Positions 40,728 to 50,417 are shown, numbered from the stretch's first letter. The stretch is DNA of 64,000 nt from Streptomyces sp. SCL15-4 (GCF_033366695.1 NZ_JAOBTQ010000001.1:5890001-5954000), one strand, 5' to 3'. Program-made: numbers and translations. The notes: a model not told the origin generated them from the letters alone.

Positions 40728-41198
40728 ATGGCACGGACGCGGGTGTTCTACGAGGACTGGCAGACGGAGTGCTGCGGGCGGCCGTTCGCGGTGGGCGACG
40801 AGGCGGTCCGGCCGCCGGCCGCCGTGGACACCCGGGAACGACCGGGCGAGTGCTACGGCGCCGAGGCGCGGGGGGAGCTGCACGGCGACCCGGGCCGCCC
40901 GGTCACCGGCCGGGTCCGCGCCATCGAGCTGGTGCGCCAGGAGTACGTGGTCCGCGCGGACCGGCGCGCCCGCGAGCGCGTCGACCGCGCCCTCGGCCCG
41001 GACACGGGGTCCGAGGGGACGGTCCTGCTCCCGTCCCCGTACCGCTGGGAGGCGGTGCCCGGCGCGCACACCCTTCGGGCCGCCGACAGCTGCCCGAGGC
41101 GGTTCCCGTCGCAGGAGCCCGGCCGGGGCCCGGGCCCGCACCGGGTGCACCGCACGGTCGGCGCCCTCGTCACGCTGGAGACCGCCGCCCCGGAGTGA
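40728..41198 (+). CDS. DUF6578-like hypothetical protein
   Basis: A 156-residue protein starting ARTRVFYEDWQTECCGRPFAVGDEAV, a pattern that I associate with the DUF6578 family (actinobacterial, function unknown). The Cys-Cys pair and later Cys residues may bind metal. The remainder is Arg/Glu-rich with no domain that I know. The purine-rich sequence GGAAGGTGGGGGG leads to ATG 40728. It is divergent from the M50 protease and monocistronic. Confidence 0.7.
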   Translation: MARTRVFYEDWQTECCGRPFAVGDEAVRPPAAVDTRERPGECYGAEARGELHGDPGRPVTGRVRAIELVRQEYVVRADRRARERVDRALGPDTGSEGTVLLPSPYRWEAVPGAHTLRAADSCPRRFPSQEPGRGPGPHRVHRTVGALVTLETAAPE

Positions 41199-41476
41199 GG
41201 GCCGCCGCCCCCGGCCGCCATGGAGTGGCGCCCCCTGCCGGCTGCGGCGCGGGCGACCGTCCTCGGCACCGGTGACCGTCCCGGTGCCCGCCGGGCTTCG
41301 TCGGCGGGTGGCGCGCCGCGCCGGCGACCGTCCCTGCCGGCGGTCGTCCCGCGGCGTCCCGCCGGGCTCGCCCGGTGGCCGCCTCCGGCACCCTCCCGCT
41401 CCCTCCCGCCCCCTTCCCGTACCCCCCTCCCCACCACCGGGCACCGCCCGCCATCCCTCCGGAGACAATGGACCCC

Positions 41477-44400
41477 GTGCGTTATCGGCTGCTCGGCACC
41501 ACCCAGGCGATCCGTCCCGACGGCACGGCCGTCCCGGTCGGCGGGGCGCGGCTGCGTGCCCTGCTCAGCGTGCTCGCCCTGCGGGCCGGCCGGACCGTCC
41601 CCGCGGCCGTGCTCGTGGACGAGGTGTGGGGCACCGACCCGCCCGCCGACGCCCCCGGCGCCCTCCAGGCGCTCGTCGGCCGGCTCCGCCGTGTCCTCGG
41701 CGCCGGGGCCGTCGCCTCCGTCGACGGCGGCTACCGGCTCACCGCCGCCCCCGACGACATCGACCTCACCCGCTTCGACCGGCTCACCGGCGACGGCCTC
41801 GCCGCCCTCGCCGGCGGCGACCCCGCCAAGGCCGCCGCCGTCCTCGACGAGGCCCTCGCCCTGTGGCACGGGCCCGCCGTGCCGGACCTGCCCGACCGCA
41901 CCGCCGAGGCGGCCCGCTGGGAGACCCGCCGGCTGGACGCCCGGCGCGCCCGGCACGCCGCCGCCCTCGCCCTCGGCCGGGCCGAGCAGGCGCTGCCCGA
42001 ACTGACCGCGCTGTGCGACGACCACCCGCTGGACGAGCCGCTCCAGGCGCTGCGGCTGCGCGCCCTGCGCGACACCGGCCGTCCCGCCCGGGCGCTGGCC
42101 GCCTACGAGGAGGTCCGCCGGCTGCTCGCCGACCGGCTCGGCTCCGACCCCGGACCCGAGCTGCGCGCCCTGCACGCCGAACTGCTGCGCGCGGAGGCCC
42201 CGCCCGTCCCGGCCGCCGGCGCCCCGGGCAACCTGCCCGCCCGGCTCACCTCCTTCGTCGGCCGCGAAGCCGACCTGGCGGCCATCGCCGCCGACCTCGC
42301 CGGCGCCCGCCTGGTCACCCTGCTCGGACCCGGCGGCGCCGGGAAGACCCGGCTGTCCCAGGAGGCCGCCGAGGCGGTCCGGCACACCGTCCGGGACGGT
42401 GTGTGGCTCGCCGAGCTGGCCCCCGTGGACGACCCGGACGCCGTGCCCCAGGCCGTGCTGACCGGCATCGGCGCCCGGGACACCGTGCTGCACGGCGCCG
42501 GCGTGGACAGCATGCGCGCCGTCACCGAGCGGCACGACGACCCCCTCGAACGGCTCGTGGAGCACTGCGCCCGGCGCCGGATGCTGCTCGTCCTCGACAA
42601 CTGCGAGCACGTCGTGGACGCCGCCGCCCGGCTCACCGAGACCCTGCTGGCCCGCTGTCCGGAGCTGACCGTCCTCGCCACCAGCAGGGAACCGCTCGGC
42701 GTGCCCGGCGAGCTGGTGCGGCCCGTGGAGCCGCTGCCCGAGCCGGTCGCGCTGCGGCTGCTCGCCGAGCGCGGCGCGGCGGCCCGTCCCGGCTTCCGGG
42801 TGGACGACGACCCCGAGGCGTGCGCCGAGATCTGCCGCCGCCTGGACGGACTCCCGCTCGCCATCGAGCTGGCCGCGGCCCGGCTGCGCATGCTGACCCC
42901 CCGGCAGATAGCCGACCGGCTGGACGACCGGTTCCGCCTGCTCACCTCCGGCAGCCGCACCGTGCTGCCCCGCCAGCAGACCCTCAGGGCCGTCGTGGAC
43001 TGGTCCTGGGACCTGCTGGACGCCGCCGAGCGGGACGTCCTCGCCCGGCTGTCGGTCTTCGCCGGCGGCTGCGACCTGGCCGCCGCCGAGGCCGTTTGCG
43101 GACCGGCCGCGCTGGACGCCCTCGGCTCCCTGGTCGACAAGTCCCTGGTGGTGGCCGCCCCCGCCGGCGGCGGCATGCGCTACCGGCTGCTGGAGACCGT
43201 CGCCGAGTACGCCGCCGAACGGCTCGCCGAGACCGGTCGGCGCACCGAGACCGAGCGCGCCCACCTGGCGTACTACCGCGAACTCGCCCGCACCACCGAC
43301 CCGTTGCTGCGCGGTCCCGAGCAGCGCGCCGCCATCGGCCGGTTCCAGCTGGAGTACGAGAACCTGCGCACCGCCCTCCGGCACGCCGTCGCCCTCGGCG
43401 ACGAGCAGGAGGGGCTGTGCCTGATCCACTCCCTGCTGTGGTTCTGGCAGATGCGCGACCAGCGCGTGGAGACCCGGTTCTGGTGCCGGGAGGTCATGGC
43501 GCTCGGCCCCGACCCGTTCGCCGAGCCGGGCCGCCGGGCCGCCCCGGTGTGGCAGCGCTGCACCGACACTGTGCCGCCCTATACCGGCGAGGCCCTCGTC
43601 GAGGCCCGGCGCGGGGTCCACCTGGCTCATCTGGCCTGCATGGACACCGAGATCGACGCCTGGCAGACCCCCGCGGCACAGGCCAAGCTGCGCACGGTCG
43701 CGCAGGTCTACGAACCCGGGCTGCCGCAGACCTGCCGGGTGCCGGGCCTGCTGTGGTTCTTCGCGGTGCTGCTGACCGGCGGCGCCGACCGGCTGCGCGC
43801 CATCGTGGACGCCTGCGTGCGGACCTGCCGTCAGACCCCGGGCTTCGAGTGGGAGCTGGCCGGCGTGCTGCACCTGCGCGCCAACTTCCTGTCCAACCGG
43901 GCCGCCTGGACGGGCGACGCCACCCGGGACGCCGACGAGTCGCTGGAGATCTTCCGCCGCCTCGGCGACGCCTGGGGTGCCACCGAGGCCCTGGCCGCCC
44001 GCGGCGAGGCCAACGAGCGCAAGGCCGCCTTCGACCGGGCGGCGGCCGACTACCGGGCCGCCATCGAGCACGCCGAACTCCTCGGCGCCCGCGCCCAGAA
44101 GGCCGTGCTGCGCGCCCGGCTCGGCGGCGTCCTGCTGGAGTCGGGCGACAGCGGGAGCGGCGAGCGGATGCTCCGGGACGTCGTCGCCGGCCAGGACGGC
44201 GGCCTGAACGAGGCGACGACGATGGCCCGGCTGCACCTGGCCTCCTGGCTGGCCCTGACCGACCGCACCGCCGAGGCGCGCGAGCAGCTACGGGTGCTGC
44301 GCGAGGAACTGCCCGTCGCGCGCTTCGTCATCTTCGACTCCCTGCTGACGTGCCAGGAGGCCCTGGTGGACGCCCTGGACCGGCGGACGGAGCCGGCCCT

Positions 44401-44713
44401 CGCCGAGGCCCGCAAGGCGCTGCGGCTCAGCGCCGAACCGCTGTCCCAGGCCCTCACCCCGCATCTGCACTCCGTCTGCCTCACCGCCGCCGCGATGGCC
44501 CTCGCCGACGGCGGCCGGGCCGTCGACGCCGCCCGCTGCCTGGGCGCCGCCCAGGCGCTGCTGCCGGCCGGCCATGTGGTCGCCGGCGTGGAGCGGCGGA
44601 TCCACGAGCTGGCCGAGACCCGGATCCGGGCCGCGCTGGACGAGCGGTCGTACGAGGCCGCGTACGCCGAGGGCGGTGGCCTCTCCCTGGAGGAGGCCAC
44701 CGCCCTGGTCTGA
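41477..44713 (+). CDS. AfsR/SARP-type transcriptional regulator with NTPase and TPR domains
   Basis: A 1078-residue regulator. Residues 1-95 are an OmpR-like winged helix (YRLLGTTQAIRPDGTAVPVG, VLVDEVWG); 95-245 a BTAD domain; 255-560 an NB-ARC/STAND ATPase with Walker A GPGGAGKTRLSQEA, Walker B LLVLDNCEH and ATSREPL sensor. The rest are TPR-like helices. AfsR-like proteins turn on antibiotic or export genes. GTG 41477 is chosen since homologues begin RYRLLG and GACAAT sits seven bases upstream (leaderless); ATG 41468 is possible. It is convergent with the DrrAB-type exporter. Confidence 0.93.
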   Translation: MRYRLLGTTQAIRPDGTAVPVGGARLRALLSVLALRAGRTVPAAVLVDEVWGTDPPADAPGALQALVGRLRRVLGAGAVASVDGGYRLTAAPDDIDLTRFDRLTGDGLAALAGGDPAKAAAVLDEALALWHGPAVPDLPDRTAEAARWETRRLDARRARHAAALALGRAEQALPELTALCDDHPLDEPLQALRLRALRDTGRPARALAAYEEVRRLLADRLGSDPGPELRALHAELLRAEAPPVPAAGAPGNLPARLTSFVGREADLAAIAADLAGARLVTLLGPGGAGKTRLSQEAAEAVRHTVRDGVWLAELAPVDDPDAVPQAVLTGIGARDTVLHGAGVDSMRAVTERHDDPLERLVEHCARRRMLLVLDNCEHVVDAAARLTETLLARCPELTVLATSREPLGVPGELVRPVEPLPEPVALRLLAERGAAARPGFRVDDDPEACAEICRRLDGLPLAIELAAARLRMLTPRQIADRLDDRFRLLTSGSRTVLPRQQTLRAVVDWSWDLLDAAERDVLARLSVFAGGCDLAAAEAVCGPAALDALGSLVDKSLVVAAPAGGGMRYRLLETVAEYAAERLAETGRRTETERAHLAYYRELARTTDPLLRGPEQRAAIGRFQLEYENLRTALRHAVALGDEQEGLCLIHSLLWFWQMRDQRVETRFWCREVMALGPDPFAEPGRRAAPVWQRCTDTVPPYTGEALVEARRGVHLAHLACMDTEIDAWQTPAAQAKLRTVAQVYEPGLPQTCRVPGLLWFFAVLLTGGADRLRAIVDACVRTCRQTPGFEWELAGVLHLRANFLSNRAAWTGDATRDADESLEIFRRLGDAWGATEALAARGEANERKAAFDRAAADYRAAIEHAELLGARAQKAVLRARLGGVLLESGDSGSGERMLRDVVAGQDGGLNEATTMARLHLASWLALTDRTAEAREQLRVLREELPVARFVIFDSLLTCQEALVDALDRRTEPALAEARKALRLSAEPLSQALTPHLHSVCLTAAAMALADGGRAVDAARCLGAAQALLPAGHVVAGVERRIHELAETRIRAALDERSYEAAYAEGGGLSLEEATALV

Positions 44714-44726
44714 CCGGCGCCGAAGG

Positions 44727-45548
44727 TCAGCTCTTCGTACGGAACTTGTGGATCGCCACCGGGGCCATCACCACGGTCAGCCCGACCGACCAGATGACCG
44801 TCACCCACAGGGCGTGCGCGACCGGGCCGCCCTCCATCAGCCCGCGCGCGCAGTCGGCCAGCGCGGAGAGCGGGTTGTAGTCGGTGAACGCCTGGAGCCA
44901 GCCCGGCATCGACTGGGTCGGCGCGAAGATCGACGAGCCGAACTGGAGCGGCATCAGCACCAGGAAGCCCATCGCCTGCACCGACTGGGCGTTCTTCATG
45001 ATCACGCCGAGCGTCAGGAACACCCACATCAGCGCCGAGCCGAACAGCGCGGACAGTGCCACGGAGCCCAGCAGACCGCTCCAGCTGCCGACGTCGTAGC
45101 CCACCAGCAGGGCGACCACCAGCAGCACCGCCGTCGCGAACAGCATCCGCATCAGCTCCACCGCGATCTTCGCGAAGAGCACCGAGCCGCGCCCGATGGG
45201 CAGCGAGCGGAAGCGGTCCATGACACCGGAGTTGAAGTCCTGGTTGAAGCCGGTGCCGACGCCCTGGGCCATGTTCATGCCCATCATGGCCAGCAGTCCG
45301 GGCACCACGTACTGGACGTACTGGTCCTGTCCGCCGCCCAGCGACTTGCCGATGGAGCCGCCGAAGACGTACACGAACAGCAGGGTGAAGACCACCGGGA
45401 ACAGGATGGCGTCGAACATCGACTCCGGGTCCTGGCGGATCCACAGCAGATTGCGGCGGATCAGCGCGCCGGTGTGCCGCAGATGGGCCCGCAGCGGGAT
45501 CGGCGTGTCCGCCTTGGCGGCGGCCGGGGAGAGGGTGGCGGTGCTCAT
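44727..45548 (-). CDS. ABC-2 type exporter permease (DrrB-like)
   Basis: A 273-residue permease with six hydrophobic helices. It has the ABC-2 signature PLSALADCARGLMEGG near the C-terminus and LPIGRGSVLFAKI. It works with the ATP-binding protein encoded upstream, whose stop overlaps its ATG 45548 (ATGA). AGGAGGT lies six bases before the ATG. DrrAB-type systems export daunorubicin and similar compounds; the substrate here is unknown. A large AfsR-type regulator lies convergent to it. Confidence 0.93.
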   Translation of the reverse strand: MSTATLSPAAAKADTPIPLRAHLRHTGALIRRNLLWIRQDPESMFDAILFPVVFTLLFVYVFGGSIGKSLGGGQDQYVQYVVPGLLAMMGMNMAQGVGTGFNQDFNSGVMDRFRSLPIGRGSVLFAKIAVELMRMLFATAVLLVVALLVGYDVGSWSGLLGSVALSALFGSALMWVFLTLGVIMKNAQSVQAMGFLVLMPLQFGSSIFAPTQSMPGWLQAFTDYNPLSALADCARGLMEGGPVAHALWVTVIWSVGLTVVMAPVAIHKFRTKS

Positions 45549-46564
45549 ACGGCGACCTCCTGGCGGGCGGGCGCGGCGTCCTGCGGGGCACTGGCACGGT
45601 GGCCGGTGAGGGACAGGAACACTTCGTCCAGGCTGGGCAGTTCGGTGGTGATGGAGGACAGGGTGATGCCGCGCGCGGTGACCGCGCCGACCACGGCGGT
45701 CAGCTGCTCGTCGCTCAGGATCGGCACCAGCAGGGCCCCGGTCTCGGTGTCCACGGTCGTGGACGCCAGTCCGGTGATGCCCAGCTCGTCCAGCATGCCG
45801 GCGAGCGGGCGCAGCTGGAGCGGGTCGACCGGGCGCACCCGCAGCGTGCGGCCGCCGACGCGGGCCTTCAGCTCCTCGATGCCGCCCTTGGCGATGACCC
45901 GGCCCCGGTCCACCACGGTCAGCTCGGAGGCGAGCTGCTCGGCCTCCTCCATGTACTGGGTGGTGAGCAGCACGGTGACGCCGTCGCCGACCATCGCCTT
46001 GACCTCGTCCCACACCTCGTTGCGGGTGCGCGGGTCGAGACCGGTGGTCGGCTCGTCCAGGTACAGCACGGCCGGCCGGCCGATCATCGAGGCGGCCAGG
46101 TCCAGCCGGCGCCGCATGCCGCCGGAGTAGGTGCCGGCCGGGCGCCGCGCGGCCTCCGTCAGCGAGAACCGCTCCAGCAGCTCGTCGGCGCGGCCCCGGG
46201 CCTCCTTGCGGGACAGGTCCAGCAGCCGGCCGATCAGATACAGGTTCTCCCAGCCCGGGAGCTTCTCGTCCACCGACGCGTACTGGCCGGTGAGACCGAT
46301 GACCCGGCGCAGCTGCCGGGGCTGGCGTACGACGTCGTAGCCGGCCACGGTGGCCTGCCCGGAGTCCGGGGTGATCAGGGTGGAGAGGATGCGTACGAGG
46401 GTCGTCTTGCCGGCGCCGTTCGGCCCGAGCACACCCATCACGGTGCCCTCGCGCACATCCAGGTCGACCCCGTCCAGCGCCCTGGTCTCGCCGTAGTGCT
46501 TGACCAGCCCCCGTACGGTCACGGCGGCACGTCCGCCGGCGGGGTTGTCGTCGATGCGTGTCAT
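45545..46564 (-). CDS. ABC exporter ATP-binding protein (DrrA-like)
   Basis: A 339-residue ATPase. Walker A is GPNGAGKTTL, Q-loop TGQYASVDEKLPGWENLYLI, signature TYSGGMRRRLDLA, Walker B VLYLDEPTTGLD and the H-loop replaced by TTQYMEEAEQLA (Gln for His), as is common in DrrA-type proteins. A C-terminal domain of about 100 residues follows. ATG 46564, coupled by ATGA overlap to the permease gene. Confidence 0.95.
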   Translation of the reverse strand: MTRIDDNPAGGRAAVTVRGLVKHYGETRALDGVDLDVREGTVMGVLGPNGAGKTTLVRILSTLITPDSGQATVAGYDVVRQPRQLRRVIGLTGQYASVDEKLPGWENLYLIGRLLDLSRKEARGRADELLERFSLTEAARRPAGTYSGGMRRRLDLAASMIGRPAVLYLDEPTTGLDPRTRNEVWDEVKAMVGDGVTVLLTTQYMEEAEQLASELTVVDRGRVIAKGGIEELKARVGGRTLRVRPVDPLQLRPLAGMLDELGITGLASTTVDTETGALLVPILSDEQLTAVVGAVTARGITLSSITTELPSLDEVFLSLTGHRASAPQDAAPARQEVAV

Positions 46565-46649
46565 GGGGAAGACGGTGCCAGGTCCCGCCGACAAACCGCC
46601 GACAGGTCGCCGACAGCGGGTGCCGGCACCTGTCGGCGCGGACGGGACG

Positions 46650-47354
46650 CTACGACACCTGCCGGATGTCGGCGCCGACGAGCTTGCCGCCGGCCACGGT
46701 GTAGGTGCCCCGGAACACCTGCACGCTGCCGTCGGACTGGGTCGCCCGGACCTCCGCGGCGACCTCTCCGCCGCCGTTGTCGGTGGCGGTGACGTCGATG
46801 CGCGAGGTGGAGGAGAAGCCCGCCACCCAGTCCGTGTAGGAGCCGCCGTAGAGCCGGTCGCCGCCCATGGCCCAGGCCGCCGGGAAGTCCCCCGCATTGA
46901 GGTGGTCGTAGTAGGCCGTGACGACCTCGCTCGCGTCCCCGGCCTCGTCCGAGGGCTCGGGGGCCGGGGTGGTCCGGTCGTCGTCGTATCCGCCGCTGCC
47001 GCCGCTGCCGCCGTAGTCGGCGGAGTGACCGTCGTCGGGCGTGGTGAACGCGCCGTCGGTCGTCGGCGTGCCGCCCCAGCCGTCGTAGCCCGCGCCGGTG
47101 GACACCGAGACGCCGGGGAAGCCGCCCGCCGACGGGGTGCCGGGGCGGCTCGCGAGCGCCACGCCGAGCGTCACCCCGCCGGCCACCAGCACCGCCAGCA
47201 GGGCCCAGGGCAGCCACACCGGCAGCCGGGTGGAGCCGACGCGCACATACCCGCTCCCGGCCGGCTGCCCGGCGGCGCGCGGTGCCCCGCAGTCGGGGCA
47301 GTCCGGGCGCGCGGCGTCCTCGACGCGCGTGCCGCAGTGAACACAGAAGTCCAT
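46650..47354 (-). CDS. Zinc-ribbon, single-TM protein with extracellular NTF2-like domain
   Basis: A 234-residue membrane protein. The N-terminal zinc ribbon DFCVHCGTRV … CPDCGAP (two CxxC pairs) is followed by a transmembrane helix (residues about 50-70), a Gly/Asp/Ser-rich stretch with acidic runs (about 85-135), and a C-terminal domain of NTF2-like type (VVTAYYDHLNAGDFPAAWAM, YTDWVAGFSSTSRIDVT). It is probably an envelope sensor or scaffold. It is the last of three same-strand genes (with 47389 and 47807) that may form an operon. Confidence 0.75.
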   Translation of the reverse strand: MDFCVHCGTRVEDAARPDCPDCGAPRAAGQPAGSGYVRVGSTRLPVWLPWALLAVLVAGGVTLGVALASRPGTPSAGGFPGVSVSTGAGYDGWGGTPTTDGAFTTPDDGHSADYGGSGGSGGYDDDRTTPAPEPSDEAGDASEVVTAYYDHLNAGDFPAAWAMGGDRLYGGSYTDWVAGFSSTSRIDVTATDNGGGEVAAEVRATQSDGSVQVFRGTYTVAGGKLVGADIRQVS

Positions 47355-47388
47355 GGCCCCCCGCTTTCCTTCTCCGGGCCTCGTGCGT

Positions 47389-47769
47389 CTACAAGCCGCG
47401 GACGGCTTCCTCGATGGTCACCGCCAGCGAGGCCAGCGCGGCGAACCCGGGCACGGCCTCCACCAGCGCCTTCGCGACCCGGCGCAGTTTGCCGGTACGG
47501 GGCTCGGGCCCGGCCAGCTCCTCGCGCGCGTCCTCGGCGAACTCCGCCAGGTCCTCCCGCTCCGGGTGGTCCGAGCGGCGCAGCTCCTCGATGAACCGGG
47601 CCAGCAGGGCGCTGATCTCCTGCGGGGTCGGCGGACGGCCCCCGGCCCGCTCCGCCGCCTCCTCCGTGACCCGGAAGTCGACGCGCGCATTGCTGCCGCT
47701 CGCCACCACCGCGTTCCTGACCTGCGCGTTGCCCGTCGCGATGACGCCGTCGTTGGTACGTCCGTGCAT
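47389..47769 (-). CDS. DUF5955-like protein with IATGxAxV motif
   Basis: A 126-residue protein. The N-terminus NDGVIATGNAQVRNAVVASG (residues 6-25) is a short beta-type motif that I associate with DUF5955, and a closely similar segment ends the upstream protein. The rest is helical (EEAAERAGGRPPTPQEISAL, ELRRSDHPEREDLAEFAEDA) with a hydrophobic C-terminus (FAALASLAVTIEEAVRGL). Start ATG 47769. The stop is 35 bp before the zinc-ribbon gene. Function is unknown, but shared motifs suggest it acts with the upstream protein. Confidence 0.7.
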   Translation of the reverse strand: MHGRTNDGVIATGNAQVRNAVVASGSNARVDFRVTEEAAERAGGRPPTPQEISALLARFIEELRRSDHPEREDLAEFAEDAREELAGPEPRTGKLRRVAKALVEAVPGFAALASLAVTIEEAVRGL

Positions 47770-47806
47770 GCCGGTCCCCGTTCGTCCGTTGCGTGTGCGG
47801 TGGCTG

Positions 47807-49342
47807 TCAGTCGGTGTTGGGCCGCGGGATCTTCTTCCAGATGGTCGAGATGCGGGACTTGTCGCCCGAGGCGACCGCGCTCGACTCGACCCTGGCCCCC
47901 GCGGTGGCGATGATGCCGTTGTTGATGATGGTCTCCTGACGCTTGATCAGATCGCCCGCGTCGATGTCGTGTTCGACGGCGAACTCCACCAGCGCGTCCA
48001 GGATGCGCCGCTCGACGGTCTTGAGGACCATGCCGGAGTCGACCTTCTGGAAGTACCGCCGGTGGTCCGTGGCGGAGGCGAGCTGCCGCACGCTCTTGCG
48101 CGCCCCGTAGTCGAACATCCCGAGCCGGGTGATCTGCCGGTGCTGCTTCTTCAGCCGGCCGCGCATCCGGAAGTCCGGGAAGAAGCCCGTGACCGCGCGC
48201 CCCGGCGAGGCGATCATCACGAAGGGCGTGCTGGCGAGGGTCTGCAGCGCGATCGAGAGGAACTCGCGCGGCGAGGGGACCGGCATGAGGGAGTCGATGG
48301 TGCGGTAGCGGTCCAGCAGCGGGCACAGCACGGTCGGCAGGGCTTCCACGAACAGGTTGGAGTCCGAGCGCACCAGCCGCAGGAACACCGACGTCACCAG
48401 CTCCCCGCCCCAGCCCGAGGAGTGGGTGACCAGATAGGCGCGGGCGGTCTCCTCCGGGTCGCGCTTCAGCGCGTCCAGCCGGTCGGCGCCGATCCGCGCC
48501 ACCGGCCGGCCGAGCGGGTCGGGCAGGAAGCGGGTGTCGCCCAGCAGCGCCGTGCCCTCCACGAAGACCCGCTCCTCCAGCTCCAGGCAGGGCAGCGACA
48601 GCTCGCCGACCCGCCGGGCGACATGGGCGTACAGGTCCGCGACGTCGAAGTCGCGCGGCCGCACGCCCTCGCGCTCGGAGGCGGTCACGTCGAAGGTCAG
48701 CGACCAGGAGTCGAGTTCCTGGCCGTATCCGGTGAACGGCGAAAAGCCGCTGTAGACGGTGAGGTTGCCGCGTGCGTACTCGTCGATCCGGCGCAGCCGC
48801 CGGGCGACCGACTCGTTCGGCGGCGGCGGCGCCTGCGCCGGGTCGAACCGGTCGGGCCGCAGCCGCTGGAGACGCTCGCCGTAGTGCGTGGACAGCGCGA
48901 ACACCAGGGTCGTCGCCCAGCCGGACAGCAGCATGAGGAACACGGCCAGGCCGCTGCCGGCCACCAGCCAGCCGAGGACCAGCACCAGGAACTCGACTGC
49001 CAGCAGCAGGTCCCTGGCGTGCCGGCGCGCGTTGGCCTCGTAGGCGTAGCGCAGCACCACGGGCACGTCGCAGCCGGGGGCCGGGGCCACGCCGAGATGC
49101 GGTTCGGCGGCGATGTCCCTGATCAGCGAGTCGGCGTACTGTCGGTCCAGGAAGACGGCGGCGCACATGTACCGGGTCAGGTCCCGGCCGCCGGTCCAGC
49201 GGGGCACGGCGAGGCCGGACGCGGGGCGGTCCGTCTCCGGGGCGACGGCGACGGTCAGGGTGGCCCCGCACGCGCCGCAGAAGGCGGCACCCGGCACGGT
49301 GGCGGTGGAGCAGTCGGAACAGACGGCTGGTGCCTGGCTCAT
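47807..49342 (-). CDS. Large zinc-ribbon membrane protein with C-terminal IATAGARV motif
   Basis: A 511-residue protein of unknown function. A zinc ribbon opens it (CSDCSTATVPGAAFCGACG), then two hydrophobic helices (about 115-160), a long soluble region with many charged residues, and a C-terminus INNGIIATAGARVESSAVAS followed by GDKSRISTIWKKI, which matches the DUF5955-like N-terminus of the next gene. The start ATG 49342 has GGGGAGAG five bases upstream. The long frame to 49462 has no such signal. It is the first gene of the three-gene set. Confidence 0.78.
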   Translation of the reverse strand: MSQAPAVCSDCSTATVPGAAFCGACGATLTVAVAPETDRPASGLAVPRWTGGRDLTRYMCAAVFLDRQYADSLIRDIAAEPHLGVAPAPGCDVPVVLRYAYEANARRHARDLLLAVEFLVLVLGWLVAGSGLAVFLMLLSGWATTLVFALSTHYGERLQRLRPDRFDPAQAPPPPNESVARRLRRIDEYARGNLTVYSGFSPFTGYGQELDSWSLTFDVTASEREGVRPRDFDVADLYAHVARRVGELSLPCLELEERVFVEGTALLGDTRFLPDPLGRPVARIGADRLDALKRDPEETARAYLVTHSSGWGGELVTSVFLRLVRSDSNLFVEALPTVLCPLLDRYRTIDSLMPVPSPREFLSIALQTLASTPFVMIASPGRAVTGFFPDFRMRGRLKKQHRQITRLGMFDYGARKSVRQLASATDHRRYFQKVDSGMVLKTVERRILDALVEFAVEHDIDAGDLIKRQETIINNGIIATAGARVESSAVASGDKSRISTIWKKIPRPNTD

Positions 49343-49495
49343 TGTCTCTCCCCCGAGTGTGAGACGGCCCACACTGTCAAGTGCACCACTGAGCCAGGAA
49401 CCGGGAAGGCCCCGCGGCGGTTTCGACGCCACTCCGTTACAACTGCCGCTGCGTACAGGCAAGTTGAGGCCAAAGATTCGCGGTGCCGGAAAAGG

Positions 49496-49533
49496 GGACG
49501 GCCCGCCGACGGGGGAAGATCGGCGGGCCGTCC
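49496..49533 (-). terminator. Terminator hairpin downstream of panB
   Basis: Perfect 14-bp stem GGACGGCCCGCCGA/TCGGCGGGCCGTCC with a 10-nt loop, 18 bp after the panB stop. It has no U-run, as usual in Streptomyces. Confidence 0.75.
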
Positions 49534-49550
49534 GGTGGTGCCGTGATGGA

Positions 49551-50417
49551 CTAGTGGACGGAGTGCTCCGCCGCCGGGAACGCGCCGCCGACCACGTCCT
49601 CGGCGAACGCCTTGGCCGCGCCGGTCATGACCTCGCGCAGGTCGGCGTACTTCTTGACGAACTTCGGCACCCGGCCCGACGTCAGACCGAGCATGTCGGT
49701 CCACACCAGCACCTGCGCGTCCGTCTCCGGACCCGCGCCGATGCCGACCGTCGGGATGTGCAGGACCCGGGTCACCTCGGCCGCCAGCTCGGCCGGCACC
49801 AGCTCCAGCACCACCGCGAACGCGCCCGCGTCCTGCACGGACTTCGCGTCCCGCAGCAGCTGCTGGGCCGCCTCCTCGCCGCGCCCCTGCACGCGGTAGC
49901 CCATCGCGTTGACGGACTGCGGGGTCAGGCCGATGTGCGCCATGACCGGGATGCCGGACTCCACCAGCAGCCGGATCTGCTCGTGCGAGCGCTCGCCGCC
50001 CTCCAGCTTGACCGCGCCGACCCCGGCGTCCTTCACCAGCCGGGTCGCCGAGCGCAGCGCCTGCACCGGGCCCTCCTGGTAGGAGCCGAAGGGCAGGTCG
50101 CCGACGATGAGGGCGCGCTGCGTGCCGCGCACCACGGCGGCCGACAGCATGGTCATCTCGTCGAGGGTGACGGGCACGGTGGTGTCGTACCCGAGGTGGC
50201 AGTTGCCCGCCGAGTCGCCGACCAGGATCACCGGGATCCCGGCCTCGTCGAAGACGGACGCGGTCATCGCGTCGTAGGCGGTGAGCATGGGCCACTTCTC
50301 GCCCCGCTCCTTGGCGAGGGCGATGTCGCGGACGGTGATGCGGCGCGTGCCCTTGCCCCCGTACAGCGCCTTGCTGCCGTCGGAGGGCTTCGTCTGGGCA
50401 GCCGAAAGCTGCGTCAT
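49551..50417 (-). CDS. panB: 3-methyl-2-oxobutanoate hydroxymethyltransferase
   Basis: A 288-residue enzyme that adds a hydroxymethyl group from 5,10-methylenetetrahydrofolate to alpha-ketoisovalerate, giving ketopantoate in pantothenate and CoA synthesis. The family core is visible: [14 protein letters not shown] (active-site Asp), [31 protein letters not shown] and [14 protein letters not shown] is eight bases before ATG 50417. A strong terminator follows. It is divergent from the MFS exporter across about 190 bp. Confidence 0.96.
   Translation of the reverse strand: MTQLSAAQTKPSDGSKALYGGKGTRRITVRDIALAKERGEKWPMLTAYDAMTASVFDEAGIPVILVGDSAGNCHLGYDTTVPVTLDEMTMLSAAVVRGTQRALIVGDLPFGSYQEGPVQALRSATRLVKDAGVGAVKLEGGERSHEQIRLLVESGIPVMAHIGLTPQSVNAMGYRVQGRGEEAAQQLLRDAKSVQDAGAFAVVLELVPAELAAEVTRVLHIPTVGIGAGPETDAQVLVWTDMLGLTSGRVPKFVKKYADLREVMTGAAKAFAEDVVGGAFPAAEHSVH

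Noticed and set aside
40660..44880. 1406-residue plus-strand frame overlapping the AfsR-type regulator
   Set aside because: Arg/Pro/Ala-rich shadow in the wrong frame. The regulator frame has all expected motifs.
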